Shown: positions 33,952-45,123 of the stretch, piece after piece | Layout of the letters: every line of letters begins with the position of its first letter | How positions within the stretch are numbered: the first letter of the stretch is position 1 | DNA from: Agromyces humatus | GTDB taxonomy: Bacteria; Actinomycetota; Actinomycetes; Actinomycetales; Microbacteriaceae | Assembly: GCF_021228295.1 (NCBI RefSeq) | Contig: NZ_JAJQPD010000009.1 | Span: 87,427-151,426, forward strand | Length of the DNA: 64,000 nucleotides | Direction: 5' to 3' | Made by a program: the position numbers and the translations under genes | Notes under the pieces: model-generated | Databases searched by the model: none | Seen by the model: the letters and a program-made list of their open reading frames with translations, nothing else | Told to the model about the DNA's origin: nothing

Positions 33952-35688
33952 TCACCGCGACAGGCACTCGACCGGCAGGTCGAACCAGCGCAGGTGCTCG
34001 AAGTCGTCGGAGAGGCCGGGAAGGCTGCCGTCGTCGGGAGCATCGTGCGCGGCCGCGGCCGCCCCCGCGGCGACGGCGAACCTCGCTTCGGCCTCGGTCA
34101 GGTAGCCTCGCAGCGCTGACTCGGGCGCGCGATCGTCGTGCTGAGGGTACGTGAGCCGGCCGTCGTCGTCGTACCCGACCTGGCTCAACCGCAGGGGAGG
34201 TTCGGCCGGCCCGCGGCGGTGCCGCCACAGGCCCGTCTCGGGTTCGAAGACGTAGTCGGGAAGCATGCGCCAGCCCTCACGGGCGACCAGCCGCACCGCC
34301 TCGACGAGGTAGTCGAACACGCCGGGCGAGATGAAGTAGTTGAAGTTGATGCGCACCCAGCCCGGCTTGATGCCCTCGCAGCCGCGCGCGATCTCGCGCT
34401 CGAACTCGTGCGAGCGGTCGAGATCGATACCGAGCAGCAGGTGGCCGTACGGCCCGGCACATGAGCAGCCCCCGCGAGACTGGATGCCGAACAGGTCGTT
34501 CAGCAGGGCCACCACGAAGTTGTGGTGCAGGTACCGGCCGCTCGGCGCCCGCACCACGAACGACACGATCGAGAGCCGCTCGGCGTCGAGGTTGCCGAGC
34601 ACCTCGAGCGCGGGCTCGTCGTGCCAGGCCGAGATCGCGCGGCGCAGGAAGTCGTGCTCGAGCGCCCGGATCGTGTCGACGCCGACCGCGTCCTTCAGCC
34701 CGAACACGAGACCCGCACGGATCGCCTCGACGATCGCGGGCGTGCCGCCCTCCTCGCGTTGGGCCACGTCGTCGAGATAGCGGTGCTCGGTCGGGTTGAC
34801 GTAGAGCACGGTGCCGCCACCGGGCACGTCGGGCACCCGGTTGTGCGCGAGCTCGCGACGCAGCACGAGCACCCCGGGCGTGCTCGGCCCGCCGATGAAC
34901 TTGTGCGGGCTGAGGAAGATCGCGTCCTTGTACTCCCCCGACGCGAGCGCCGCCTCGGCGGGCCCGTGGTACATCTCGATGTCGACGTACGGCGCGGCCG
35001 CGGCGAAGTCCCAGAACGACAACGCGCCATGTTCGTGCAGCAGCGCCGAGATGCGCGGCGTGTCGCTCACGATTCCGGTGACGTTGCTCGCCGCCGAGAA
35101 CGAGCCGATCTTGAGCGGTCGTTCGGCGTGGCGCATGAGCTCGGCCTCGAGGATGTCGCAGTCGATGTGCCCGTCGACGTCCTGCGGGATCACGACCACG
35201 TCGGCGATCGACTCGCGCCACGGCAGTTCGTTGGAGTGGTGCTCGAACGGCCCGATGAACACCACCGGTCGCTCGGCAGCTGGGATCCCGTCGCCGAGAT
35301 GGTAGCGGTCGGCCAGCTCCGCCGGAACGCGGAGTCCCAGCATCCCGACCAGCTTGTCGATCGCACCCGTGCTGCCCGACCCGGTGAAGATGACGACGGT
35401 GTCGTCATCGCCGCCGACCGCGCGCCGGATGATCGCCCGCGCGTCCTCGCGCAACCGGGTCGTCTGCAGCCCGGTGCCGCTCGATTCGGTGTGCGTGTTC
35501 GCGTAGCGGGGCAGCACTTCGTCGCGGATGAAGTCCTCGATGAAGCTCAGGGCACGACCCGACGCCGTGTAGTCGGCGTACGTGACACGGCGCGGACCGT
35601 ACGGCCCGGGCATGACCTGGTCGTCGCCGATCACCGACTCGCGGATGCGCCCCAGCAGCGGCGACCTGCGTATGACTTCGATGTCCAC
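33952..35688 (-). CDS. Class V aminotransferase (cysteine-desulfurase-like), PLP-dependent
   Basis: A 578-residue protein from GTG 35688; the start is weakly supported. The PLP fold is clear: IFTGSGSTGAIDKLVG (PLP phosphate loop), SFWDFAAAAPYVDIEM (Asp for PLP), and LSPHKFIGGPSTPGVLV with the Schiff-base Lys. RGGCSCAGPYGHLLLG is a Cys-containing loop like the SufS active-site loop. The protein is longer than SufS (about 400) by extra segments including a C-terminal ~130 residues (PDYVFEPETGLW to the end). The family may act on sulfur or selenium amino acids. No partner gene is near; neighbours are divergent or convergent. Confidence 0.85.
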   Translation of the reverse strand: MDIEVIRRSPLLGRIRESVIGDDQVMPGPYGPRRVTYADYTASGRALSFIEDFIRDEVLPRYANTHTESSGTGLQTTRLREDARAIIRRAVGGDDDTVVIFTGSGSTGAIDKLVGMLGLRVPAELADRYHLGDGIPAAERPVVFIGPFEHHSNELPWRESIADVVVIPQDVDGHIDCDILEAELMRHAERPLKIGSFSAASNVTGIVSDTPRISALLHEHGALSFWDFAAAAPYVDIEMYHGPAEAALASGEYKDAIFLSPHKFIGGPSTPGVLVLRRELAHNRVPDVPGGGTVLYVNPTEHRYLDDVAQREEGGTPAIVEAIRAGLVFGLKDAVGVDTIRALEHDFLRRAISAWHDEPALEVLGNLDAERLSIVSFVVRAPSGRYLHHNFVVALLNDLFGIQSRGGCSCAGPYGHLLLGIDLDRSHEFEREIARGCEGIKPGWVRINFNYFISPGVFDYLVEAVRLVAREGWRMLPDYVFEPETGLWRHRRGPAEPPLRLSQVGYDDDGRLTYPQHDDRAPESALRGYLTEAEARFAVAAGAAAAAHDAPDDGSLPGLSDDFEHLRWFDLPVECLSR

Positions 35689-35756
35689 ACGGCGGAGGGT
35701 ACTCCTGGTCGACGCGTGCGGCCACCACGCCTGGGCGAGAGACTGCCCTCGGGGCT

Positions 35757-35799
35757 TGCGGCACCTCGGCACCTCGGCACCTGCGGCACCTCGGCACCG
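35757..35799. repeat. 8/9-bp tandem repeat (GGCACCTC), locus 4
   Basis: About five imperfect copies of GGCACCTC, one with an extra G, run through 35757-35799. The unit differs from GGCACTTG/GGCACTCG only in its last bases, so it is likely a divergent member of the same class as the arrays at 17223, 26243 and 29554. It lies just upstream of the class V aminotransferase gene. Confidence 0.7.
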
Positions 35800-35808
35800 A
35801 TTGCGAAC

Positions 35809-35838
35809 GGATGACCCGGGCGCGAGCCCGGGTCATCC
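35809..35838. terminator. Hairpin terminator of the MFS gene
   Basis: GGATGACCCGGGC (35809-35821) pairs with GCCCGGGTCATCC (35826-35838) around GCGA, 19 bases beyond the stop of the leftward MFS gene (35858). Confidence 0.8.
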
Positions 35839-35857
35839 GATCGCTTTGCAGCAGGAA

Positions 35858-37237
35858 TCAGGCGACGGCGAACACCTCGTCGCGCGCCGCGTCGAGCGTT
35901 GCCTCGTCATCCGCGTCGAGTGCATCCTCGTCATCCGCGTCGAGCGGGTGCGCGATCTCGTCGCGGGTCATCCGTGCCGCGATGATCGCGACCAGCCCGA
36001 TGACGAGCGGCGCGATCCCGGCGATGAGGAACACGACCGGCAGCCCGAGCGACTCGCCCGCGGGGCCGGCGAACGCCATCGACACGGGCATGAACGCGAG
36101 CGAGACGAAGAAGTCGAGACTCGAGACGCGGCCGAGCATGTGCGGGGGAACACGGCGCTGCAGCAGGGTTCCCCAGATCACGACGCCGCCGTTGAACGCC
36201 GCGCCGACGGCGAAGGCCGCGATCGCCATGACCCAGATCTGGTCGGTCAGTCCGAAGACCGCGAGCGGGAGGCATCCGAACGCCCACAGCAGGTTCATGA
36301 CGGTCAGGTAGCGGCGCGGCAGCTTGAGCGAGGCGACGACCATCGACCCGACGGCTCCGCCGATGCCGAACGCGGCGAGGATCAGCGCGTGCTCCTCGGG
36401 GCCGCCGCCGGCGGTGTCCTTGATGACGAACGGCACGAGCACCTCGAACGGCCCCATGATCAGCAGGATCAGCAGCGACGCGAAGGTCAGGGTGCCGAGC
36501 AGCCACGGCGTGCGCACCATGTAGACGAAGCCCTCGCGCACGTCGACGAGCAGGGCGATGGCCGGATGCCGCTGCTCAGCGGTCGCGGAGTCGTGGCCGC
36601 CCTGCTGGGCGCCGGCCTGCTCGGGGGCGACCTGCTCGGCGCGCACCGGCGTCTCGGGGAGCTTCAGGATGCAGACGGCCGCGACGACGCCGGTCAGGGC
36701 GGTCACGGCGAGCGCGGCGCCGGGCGACGAGATCGCGATGAGCGCACTTGCGAGGGCCGGGCCGCCGGCCTGCATGAGCACCGGCCGGGCCATGCCCTCG
36801 AAGCCGTTCGCGGCGAGCAGCTGGTCCTCGGGCACGACGCTGGGCAGCAGCGCCGAGTACGCCGGGTAGTAGAGCCCGGCCATCACGCCGCCGACGAGGG
36901 CGACGGCCACGAGCTGCCACACCGCCAAGCCGCCCGTCAGCGACGTCAGGGCGACGAAGCCCACGCTCGCTGCGCGGACGACCTCGACCACGAGCAGGAT
37001 GCGCCGCTGCGGGATGCGGTCGGCCAGGGCGCCGCCGAGCAACGTCGTCAGCAGCATCCCGATCGCCGAAGCGCCGGCGACCAGTGAGAGCTCGGCCGCG
37101 CCGCCGCCGATCGCGACGATCTGCCAGACCAGCGCGACCATCCAGATGCCGGAGCCCACCAGCGACGATACGAGCGCCGCGGCAAGCCACCGGTAGGCCG
37201 GGTTGCGCAGCGGCCGAAGTGCCCGGGGTGTTGACAT
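35858..37237 (-). CDS. MFS exporter (EntS/MFS_3-like)
   Basis: A 459-residue, 12-helix transporter from ATG 37237, with AAGGAGACAGGATC upstream. Helix 1 is WLAAALVSSLVGSGIWMVAL, and the helix 2-3 loop GGALADRIPQRRILL carries the MFS signature (G-x3-D-R-x-x-R). The second half starts around residue 225 after a Glu/Gln/His-rich cytoplasmic loop (RAEQVAPEQAGAQQGGHD). The C terminus is a long Asp/Glu/Ala tail. Homology is to EntS-type exporters of siderophores or drugs. Substrate is unknown; there is no regulator or siderophore gene adjacent. Confidence 0.85.
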   Translation of the reverse strand: MSTPRALRPLRNPAYRWLAAALVSSLVGSGIWMVALVWQIVAIGGGAAELSLVAGASAIGMLLTTLLGGALADRIPQRRILLVVEVVRAASVGFVALTSLTGGLAVWQLVAVALVGGVMAGLYYPAYSALLPSVVPEDQLLAANGFEGMARPVLMQAGGPALASALIAISSPGAALAVTALTGVVAAVCILKLPETPVRAEQVAPEQAGAQQGGHDSATAEQRHPAIALLVDVREGFVYMVRTPWLLGTLTFASLLILLIMGPFEVLVPFVIKDTAGGGPEEHALILAAFGIGGAVGSMVVASLKLPRRYLTVMNLLWAFGCLPLAVFGLTDQIWVMAIAAFAVGAAFNGGVVIWGTLLQRRVPPHMLGRVSSLDFFVSLAFMPVSMAFAGPAGESLGLPVVFLIAGIAPLVIGLVAIIAARMTRDEIAHPLDADDEDALDADDEATLDAARDEVFAVA

Positions 37238-37421
37238 GATCCTGTCTCCTTCTTGGGAGCCGATGCTTCAGAAGCGGGGTGCCTCTACTCATGCGTCGAA
37301 CCAGGAGGGGCGAGATCGACATGTCGGTTCGAATCGGTGCGGACGTCTTCTCGGGAGTGGTGTTGCCACCGGGGCGGCGACATCCGTGTGACGCCGAGGC
37401 TGGCGACATCCGTGTGCGCAA

Positions 37422-37460
37422 ATGGCAGTTCCCCCTCATTCGATGAGGGGGAACTGCCAT
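37422..37460. terminator. Perfect 18-bp hairpin, palindrome family copy 3
   Basis: ATGGCAGTTCCCCCTCAT (37422-37439) pairs with ATGAGGGGGAACTGCCAT (37443-37460) around TCG. It lies 40 bases beyond the stop of the leftward gene at 37501. Its core is nearly identical to 26450-26486, showing a repeated palindrome reused as a terminator. Confidence 0.85.
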
Positions 37461-37500
37461 CCGGATTCTGCGAACGCGTCGAGAGCGCGGGAGCGGTGCG

Positions 37501-38055
37501 TCACCGCACGACGTCGAAGACCTGCTTCACGATCCCGTTCGAGTAGGCCTCGTGCTCGACGAGCGCCAGCTTGCCGGCCTCGCGACCGCTGAAGAGGCGC
37601 TTTCCCTCGCCGAGCACGACCGGGAAGGTCAGCAGGTGGTAGCGGTCGACCAGTCCGGCTTCGCCGAGCGCCTGGGCGAGGGTCGCGCTGCCGTGCACGA
37701 TGATCGGGCCGCCCTCGCCTTGCTTGAGCTCCGCGACCTCGTCGATCGAGCGGAGCACCGAGGTGTTGTTCCACTCCGGGCCGGTCAGGGTGGTCGACAC
37801 GACGTACTTCGGCATGGCGTTGTACTCGGCGAACTCCTCCTCCATGGTCGGCCAGACGGGGGCGAACTCGTCGTAGCTGACCCGGCCGATGAGCATGGCC
37901 TCGGCCTCGAGCTGCTCGCGACCCTTGATCTCGTAGGCCTCCTCGACGAAGTCGACCTCCTTGAAGGACCAGCCGGCCCGCGGGTGGTCACCGCCGCCGG
38001 GCGAGTCGACGACGCCGTCGAGCGTGATGAATTCGGTGACGATGAGGGTGCGCAT
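37501..38055 (-). CDS. Dihydrofolate reductase-family (RibD C-terminal) protein
   Basis: A 184-residue protein from ATG 38055, with AGGAGA upstream. It begins LIVTEFITLDGVVDSPGG, the RibD-C/DHFR-like opening with TLDG, and carries AEAMLIGRVSYDEFAPVWP, KYVVSTTLTGPEWNN and GGPIIVHGSATLAQALGEAG, the NADPH-binding signature, then LTFPVVLGEGKRLF near the end. Such proteins are NADPH-dependent reductases related to riboflavin pathway RibD but standing alone; the true substrate is unknown. It is divergent from the nitronate monooxygenase gene (113 bases). Confidence 0.85.
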   Translation of the reverse strand: MRTLIVTEFITLDGVVDSPGGGDHPRAGWSFKEVDFVEEAYEIKGREQLEAEAMLIGRVSYDEFAPVWPTMEEEFAEYNAMPKYVVSTTLTGPEWNNTSVLRSIDEVAELKQGEGGPIIVHGSATLAQALGEAGLVDRYHLLTFPVVLGEGKRLFSGREAGKLALVEHEAYSNGIVKQVFDVVR

Positions 38056-38168
38056 GACGATCTCCTGTGTTCTCTGAGTCGGTGGGTCCGCCTCTCATTC
38101 TGGACGTCGAACGGGAGCGGCGTCAGATCGACATCGAGCGTGGAACACTGTTGGGGCAGAGGAGTGAC

Positions 38169-39239
38169 ATGACGACGAAGCGCAGTGCCGACCTCACATC
38201 GATGCTCGGCATCGACCATCCGATCGTGCTCGGCCCGTTCGGCGGGCTCTCGTCGGTCGAACTGACCGCTGCGGTGAGTGATCTCGGCGGGCTCGGCTCG
38301 TACGGGCTCTACGGTTACGACGCCGGCCGCATCGCAGAGACGGCGGCCGCGATCCGTGCGGCGACGAACCGGCCGTTCAACCTCAATGTCTGGCTGCCGC
38401 TGACGGATGACCCGACCGACGCCCCGCTCGCACCCGGCGGCTTCGAGGCGGCCGGCGACGCGTTGCGCCCGTTCTTCGACGAAGTGGGCATACCCGCACC
38501 GAACGAACCGCCGGCGCAGTACCTGCCCTCGTTCGAGGAGCAGTGGGCCGCCGTGCTCGAGGCGCGGCCGGCGGTGGCGAGCTTCGTGTTCGGCGTGCCA
38601 CCGGCCGACGTGGTCGAGAGCGCGCGGGCACGGGGCATCCGGCTGGTGGGGGCCGCAACGTCGGTCGACGAGGCGGCGGCACTCGAGGCGAGCGGCGTGG
38701 ATGCGATCGTCGCGACGGGGCTCGAGGCCGGCGGGCATCGGGTCTCGTTCCTGCGTCAGCCCGAGCACTCACTCGTGGGCTCGATCTCACTGATCCCGCA
38801 GGTCGTCGATGCGGTCTCGGTGCCGGTGATCGCCGCCGGCGGCATCGCCGATCGGCGCGGCGTCGCGGCCGCCCTGGCGCTCGGGGCTGCCGGGGTGCAG
38901 GTCGGCACGGCGTTCCTGCGCACGCGGCAGTCGGCGACGAACGACGCGCACCGTGCGGCGATCGCGGCGACGGCAGCGCACGAGACCGTGCTCACTCGCG
39001 CGATGAGCGGGCGGCTGGCGCGCGGCGCGGCCAACCGTGCCGTCACCGAGATCGAGGGCGGCGGCGTGATCGCGCCGTTCCCGGTGCAGAACTGGATGAC
39101 CGGCAAGTTCCGCGCCGAGGCGATCCGCCGGGGGCGTGCCGACCTGCAGTCGCTGTGGATGGGGCAGTCGGCGCCGCTCGCGGTGCACGACGACGCGCAC
39201 GAGGTGTTCGAGGAACTCGTCGCCGGGACCGTGGACTGA
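38169..39239 (+). CDS. Nitronate monooxygenase-like FMN enzyme
   Basis: A 356-residue protein from ATG 38169 (GAGGAG upstream). It has the 2-nitropropane dioxygenase/NMO fold: HPIVLGPFGGLSSVELTAAV at the N terminus, GGLGSYGLY, FNLNVWLPL, VDAIVATGLEAGGHR (with the catalytic-type GGH), VIAAGGIADRRGVAAALALG (FMN phosphate loop) and VQVGTAFLRT. NMO enzymes oxidise alkyl nitronates such as propionate 3-nitronate. It is divergent from the DHFR-family reductase; both are redox enzymes, so a shared role in detoxification is possible (inference). Confidence 0.88.
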   Translation: MTTKRSADLTSMLGIDHPIVLGPFGGLSSVELTAAVSDLGGLGSYGLYGYDAGRIAETAAAIRAATNRPFNLNVWLPLTDDPTDAPLAPGGFEAAGDALRPFFDEVGIPAPNEPPAQYLPSFEEQWAAVLEARPAVASFVFGVPPADVVESARARGIRLVGAATSVDEAAALEASGVDAIVATGLEAGGHRVSFLRQPEHSLVGSISLIPQVVDAVSVPVIAAGGIADRRGVAAALALGAAGVQVGTAFLRTRQSATNDAHRAAIAATAAHETVLTRAMSGRLARGAANRAVTEIEGGGVIAPFPVQNWMTGKFRAEAIRRGRADLQSLWMGQSAPLAVHDDAHEVFEELVAGTVD

Positions 39240-39257
39240 GCCGGATCGGACGCCCGG

Positions 39258-40214
39258 CTACGGCGAGTCGACCTCGGTCGACCGAACCCGCGCTGCAGCG
39301 AGCGATGCATCCTGCTCGGCGCATGCCTCTTCGGGACCCTCAGCCGCCACCGGCTCTCGCCGGCGACGAGTCACGAGGAACGACCCGGCGAGCACGAACA
39401 CGAAGCCGACGATCGTCCACACGGTGACGCGCTCGCCGAGCACCACCACGCCCGCGATGATGGCGACGGCGGGATTGACGTACGTGATCGCGGTCGCCTT
39501 CACCGGCCCGATCTCAGAGACGAGCGCCACCATGAGCAGGAACGCCAGGGCGCTGCAGATCACGGCGAGCACGACGATCGACAGGATGACCGACGCCGAC
39601 GGCATCACCGTCGGCCAGCCGCCCGTGAGCAGCACGAACGGCACGTAGACGACGGCGGTCGCGGCCAGCGACACGGCGACGACGCCGACGCCCGGCAGGT
39701 CGGACATCCACCGCGCCAGGATCGCCGGGCCCAGCGCGTAGCCGATGACGACGACCGCCATCTGTGCCACCGCGATCAGGTCGGAGCCCGCGATGTCGAG
39801 GCCGACGAGCGCCGCGACGCCGAGCATGCCGAGCGCGATGCCGAGCCAGTTCGCCCGCGAGAGCCGCTCGGGCCGGCCCATCGCGAACGCGATGCCCACG
39901 CCGGCGAGCGGCACCGTGGCGAGCAGCAGCCCCGCAGTCGAACTCGGCAGGCGCTGCTCTGCAGCGCTGAGGAAGTACCACGGGAGGATGATCTCGACGA
40001 TCGTGTACGCGAGCATCGGCTTCCACCGACGCACGACCTGGGCCACCTCGCGCCGGAAGAACGCCAGGGGCAGCAGCAGGATCGCCGCGAGGCCGGATCG
40101 CGCCAACACCACCATCGCCGGCTCGAGCTCGCTCACCGCGATCTTGATGAACAGGTACGGGATGCCCCAGGCGATGCCGAGCGCCGCGAAGAGGATCAGC
40201 CCGCGTCGAGTCAC
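39258..40214 (-). CDS. EamA/DMT-family transporter
   Basis: A 318-residue protein; start taken at GTG 40214 because upstream codons give a Gly/Arg/Ala-rich stretch unlike the family. It has ten hydrophobic segments in two EamA repeats, beginning RRGLILFAALGIAWGIPYLF and, in the second half, AVVVIGYALGPAILARWMSD. The N-terminal GIPYLFIKIA is the EamA signature. Members export amino acids or metabolites; no substrate can be given. A 20-base gap separates it from the convergent nitronate monooxygenase gene. Its C-terminal ~30 residues are a charged tail. Confidence 0.85.
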   Translation of the reverse strand: MTRRGLILFAALGIAWGIPYLFIKIAVSELEPAMVVLARSGLAAILLLPLAFFRREVAQVVRRWKPMLAYTIVEIILPWYFLSAAEQRLPSSTAGLLLATVPLAGVGIAFAMGRPERLSRANWLGIALGMLGVAALVGLDIAGSDLIAVAQMAVVVIGYALGPAILARWMSDLPGVGVVAVSLAATAVVYVPFVLLTGGWPTVMPSASVILSIVVLAVICSALAFLLMVALVSEIGPVKATAITYVNPAVAIIAGVVVLGERVTVWTIVGFVFVLAGSFLVTRRRREPVAAEGPEEACAEQDASLAAARVRSTEVDSP

Positions 40215-40354
40215 CAGCTCATTCTGCTCGCCGCCACCGACAGCGGGTGACGTAGGGCTGCCGCGTGCCCGCGAAATCCCGCCAACCACGAGAAGGCGAG
40301 CGGGTGCCGCGACGCTCCCGCCGCGACATCCGATCGCCCGGTGACGAACCGTAC

Positions 40355-42437
<2,083 letters not shown>

Positions 42438-42827
42438 GCGACCTCCCGAGACCTGGCGCGATCATCATGCTGCGCAAGGATACCGCCAGGGTACGTCTCG
42501 ACGGCGCGAGGTGCACGCTCACTACCGACCCGCGCAACCGGACAGACCTGCCCGGGCGAGGGGATCTGCGACATGAGGTCGCTCATCGCGGACGGCGCCG
42601 GGAATCACCCGTTCGGGGGCCGCGCGATCATTGCAGCCTCGGCTAGCGTCAGAATCGCGGGACACCGGACACGGACCCTGTCGGCGCAGTCTGGGTTCAG
42701 GGCCGCAGAGACGACCGAGGTGCGGGTGCCGGTTGGGGGGAGGCATCCGCACCCCGGTCGCCGCACGCCCGCGCCGTTCCGCGCAGCCCGCAGCCCACAA
42801 TCAGCCGCCGCGCCTACGCTGAGCCCT
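42438..42827. other. Intergenic region, nothing recognised
   Basis: These 390 bases separate the divergent glxA-like and acyltransferase genes. They presumably hold both promoters. I see no RNA gene, repeat or credible small coding sequence. Confidence 0.5.
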
Positions 42828-43610
42828 ATGAAGCCGCGTCGCGCCTCCGAGCCCATCTACAGCACGGCGATCGTCGCCGGGCGGGCGCTGTTCGGCGGCC
42901 TGAGACTCAAGCGCTCGGTGACCGGCGCCGACAACATTCCCGCGACCGGCGGGGCCGTGCTCGCAATGACCCACTTCGGGTATCTCGAGTTCGCCCTCGT
43001 CGAGTGGGTCACGTGGCTCACGACTCGTCGGCGCGTGCGGTTCCTCGCGAAGCAGTCGGTGTTCGACAAGCCCGTGGTCGGCTGGCTCATGCGCGGCATG
43101 CGGCACATCGCCGTCGACATGAAGGCCGGCGCCGCAGCGTACGCCGCCGCCGTGCAGGCGCTGCGCGACGGCGAGATCATCGGCGTGTTCCCCGAGGCAG
43201 GGGTGAGCGCGTCGTTCAGGGTGCGCGACCTGAAGACCGGCGCGGTGCGCCTGGCAGCCGAAGCGAGCGTCCCCGTCATTCCGGTCGCCGTCTGGGGCGG
43301 GCAGAGGCTGATGACCAAGCGGCACCGCGTGCGCTTCGGCGAGCGCTTCGGGGTGCCGGTGTCGTTCGCCTTCGGCACGCCGCTGCACCCCGAACCGACC
43401 GCCGACGTGCACGCCGCAACCAACGAACTGCGTCAACGGATGCAGCAACTCGTCGACGGGCTCCAACGCGACTATCCCGTCGACGGCACGGGCCAGTGGT
43501 GGCAGCCGCGCCATCTCGGTGGCACGGCGCCGACCCCGGCCGAGGCCGCGGCGGCCGATGCCGCGCGCGAGGCCGCGCGCGAGGCCAAGCGCGAGGCATC
43601 CGCGAACTGA
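42828..43610 (+). CDS. 1-acyl-sn-glycerol-3-phosphate acyltransferase (PlsC-like)
   Basis: A 260-residue protein from ATG 42828. PlsC motif I is reduced to THFGYLEFAL (H-x3-x-E/D type), motif II FLAKQSVFDKPVVGW, motif III GVFPEAGVSASF (Glu for glycerophosphate), and motif IV VPVIPVAVWGGQR. This is the LPLAT/PlsC family, transferring acyl chains in phospholipid synthesis; actinobacterial members may also acylate phosphatidylinositol mannosides. The C-terminal ~35 residues form a charged Ala/Arg/Glu helix. Motif I has Phe-Gly where the family has x-x-x, so exact substrate is uncertain. It converges with the M23 peptidase gene, 2 bases apart. Confidence 0.82.
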   Translation: MKPRRASEPIYSTAIVAGRALFGGLRLKRSVTGADNIPATGGAVLAMTHFGYLEFALVEWVTWLTTRRRVRFLAKQSVFDKPVVGWLMRGMRHIAVDMKAGAAAYAAAVQALRDGEIIGVFPEAGVSASFRVRDLKTGAVRLAAEASVPVIPVAVWGGQRLMTKRHRVRFGERFGVPVSFAFGTPLHPEPTADVHAATNELRQRMQQLVDGLQRDYPVDGTGQWWQPRHLGGTAPTPAEAAAADAAREAAREAKREASAN

Positions 43611-43612
43611 AT

Positions 43613-44320
43613 TCAGCCGGTCGCCGCTTCGACCGACCGGATGCGCTCGCGGCGCCCCGGCACGCCGTTCGTGACGCGCACCCACGCGCCGTCGCGCCGC
43701 ACGTCGTAGGCGCGGAACGCGCACGCGATGCCCGTCGCCGTCAGGAGGTCGGGCGAGTCCATGAGCTGGAAGTGCAGGTGCGGCGCCGTCGAGTTGCCCG
43801 TGTGCCCCACCTTGCCGAGGAGTTCACCGGTCGACACCCGCTGGCCCTCGGTGACCGCGACCGTTCCCGGCGCGAGGTGGGCGAACCCCGCGTAGACATC
43901 GGGCGAGTCGAGCGAGCGCAACAGCACGTGGTTGCCCATGATCGACGGCAGCTTCTCGGGCGTGAAGGTGACGGCGTTCGTGACCGCGTGCGCCAACTCG
44001 CGGGCCGGATGGATCCACTCGCGCTCGGTCATCCCATCGGAGGCCTTCACGACCTCGGCGTCGAACGGCGCGTGAATCGGTGCGCCCCACGCGTACGACT
44101 CCTTCGTGCGACCGCCGAAGAGCTCGCCGCGCAGCGTGCCGGCCGGGTGGTGGTGAACGCCGTTGCGGGAGTCGACGATGAGCAGGTCGTAGGCGTAGCG
44201 CTGGCCGAGCATGTCGGTGCCGTGGCTGGGCACGCGGTGCGCGGGCGTCGTGACGGCCATCCAGCCGTCGCCGCGCAGCGGGAACTCGACGACGACCGGA
44301 TTCTCGAGTGTGTGCTCCAT
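43613..44320 (-). CDS. M23-family (LytM-like) metallopeptidase
   Basis: A 235-residue protein from ATG 44320. It contains THRIPS-type N-terminal His region (HRVPSHGTDMLGQRYAYDLL) and GNHVLLRSLDS, YAGFAHLAPGTVAVTEGQRV, GHTGNSTAPHLHFQLMDS, the last with the HLH zinc ligands. This is the M23 glycyl-glycine endopeptidase/LytM fold. No signal peptide is present in this frame, so it may be cytoplasmic, leaderless, or involved in other chemistry. It does not belong to an evident operon. M23 domains usually cut cell-wall peptides; function here is open. Confidence 0.75.
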   Translation of the reverse strand: MEHTLENPVVVEFPLRGDGWMAVTTPAHRVPSHGTDMLGQRYAYDLLIVDSRNGVHHHPAGTLRGELFGGRTKESYAWGAPIHAPFDAEVVKASDGMTEREWIHPARELAHAVTNAVTFTPEKLPSIMGNHVLLRSLDSPDVYAGFAHLAPGTVAVTEGQRVSTGELLGKVGHTGNSTAPHLHFQLMDSPDLLTATGIACAFRAYDVRRDGAWVRVTNGVPGRRERIRSVEAATG

Positions 44321-44640
44321 CGACGCGATGCTAGCGGCGAGGGTTCGGCAGACGCATCCGACCACGGTATGAGACACGACGAGCGGATTCCGCGGCCCTT
44401 CGCCGCGGCATCCGATCGAGTCATGGCACTCCGAGCAATCGAGGATCACCGGTGGGGCGAATCGCGATCCGCCGACAGGGTGCGCCGCCGGATCGGCCTC
44501 GGGTTCGGCAGCTCGTGGCCGCCTCACTCGTATGTGTACAGTCATTGATAACAATGTCCTGCAATCGGGGCAACAAGCGACGCTTTGACTAGTCAGATTG
44601 TAAGATTCTTGCGAGAGTTTCACGCGAACGGAGGTTCATA
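44321..44640. other. Divergent promoter region of M23 and Lrp genes
   Basis: The 320 bases are relatively AT-rich near 44540-44640. A TTGACT (44585-44590) and ATTGATAACAAT (about 44543-44554, ends inverted) are visible and could be part of an Lrp autoregulatory site, but no full promoter can be called. Confidence 0.4.
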
Positions 44641-45105
44641 TTGAGCAAGCTCGATGCCACCGACCGGCGCATCCTCATCGAACTCGACGACGACCCGCGC
44701 CTGCCGACGGTGGTCATCGCACAGCGACTCGGGCTCGCGCGGGCGACCGTGCAGAGCCGGCTCGACAAGCTCGCGGCATCCGGACTGCTGCGCGCGAACA
44801 GCAGCCGCGTGCGACCCGACTCGCTGGGCCGGGGCATCGCCGCCTCGGTGCGCGCCGAACTCGACCAGCACCTCATCCACGACGCGATCGAGGCGCTCAA
44901 GCTCATCCCCGAGGTGCTCGAGTGCTTCGCGCCGGCCGGCGACGACGACCTGCTGCTGCGCGTCGTCGCCCGCACGCCCGACGACCTCTACCGGGTGAGC
45001 GAAGAGATCCGGCTCTGCCCCGGCATCGTGCGCACCTCGACGAGCCTGTTCCTGCGCGAGGTCATTCCCTACCGCATGTCGGCACTGCTCGCCGCGCCCG
45101 ACTGA
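44641..45105 (+). CDS. Lrp/AsnC-family regulator
   Basis: A 154-residue protein starting at TTG 44641, supported by GGAGG 6 bases upstream. The N terminus has the Lrp helix-turn-helix (LDATDRRILIELDDDPR, VVIAQRLGLARATVQSRLDK), and the C terminus the RAM/AsnC effector domain (LECFAPAGDDDLLLRVVAR, LCPGIVRTSTSLFLREVIP). Members bind amino acids and act as local or global regulators. It is the only gene in its unit; the nearby HxlR gene is on the other strand. Target genes cannot be told. Confidence 0.9.
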   Translation: MSKLDATDRRILIELDDDPRLPTVVIAQRLGLARATVQSRLDKLAASGLLRANSSRVRPDSLGRGIAASVRAELDQHLIHDAIEALKLIPEVLECFAPAGDDDLLLRVVARTPDDLYRVSEEIRLCPGIVRTSTSLFLREVIPYRMSALLAAPD

Positions 45106-45123
45106 GCGCCGGCCCGCCCGCGG

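Noticed and set aside
35689..35772. Upstream ATG extension of the class V aminotransferase to 35772
   Set aside because: It would add 28 residues read through the GGCACCTC repeat, with no ribosome site and no family similarity.
37320..37345. TCGGTTCGAATC resembling a tRNA T-loop
   Set aside because: No acceptor stem, anticodon arm or second arm could be paired around it.
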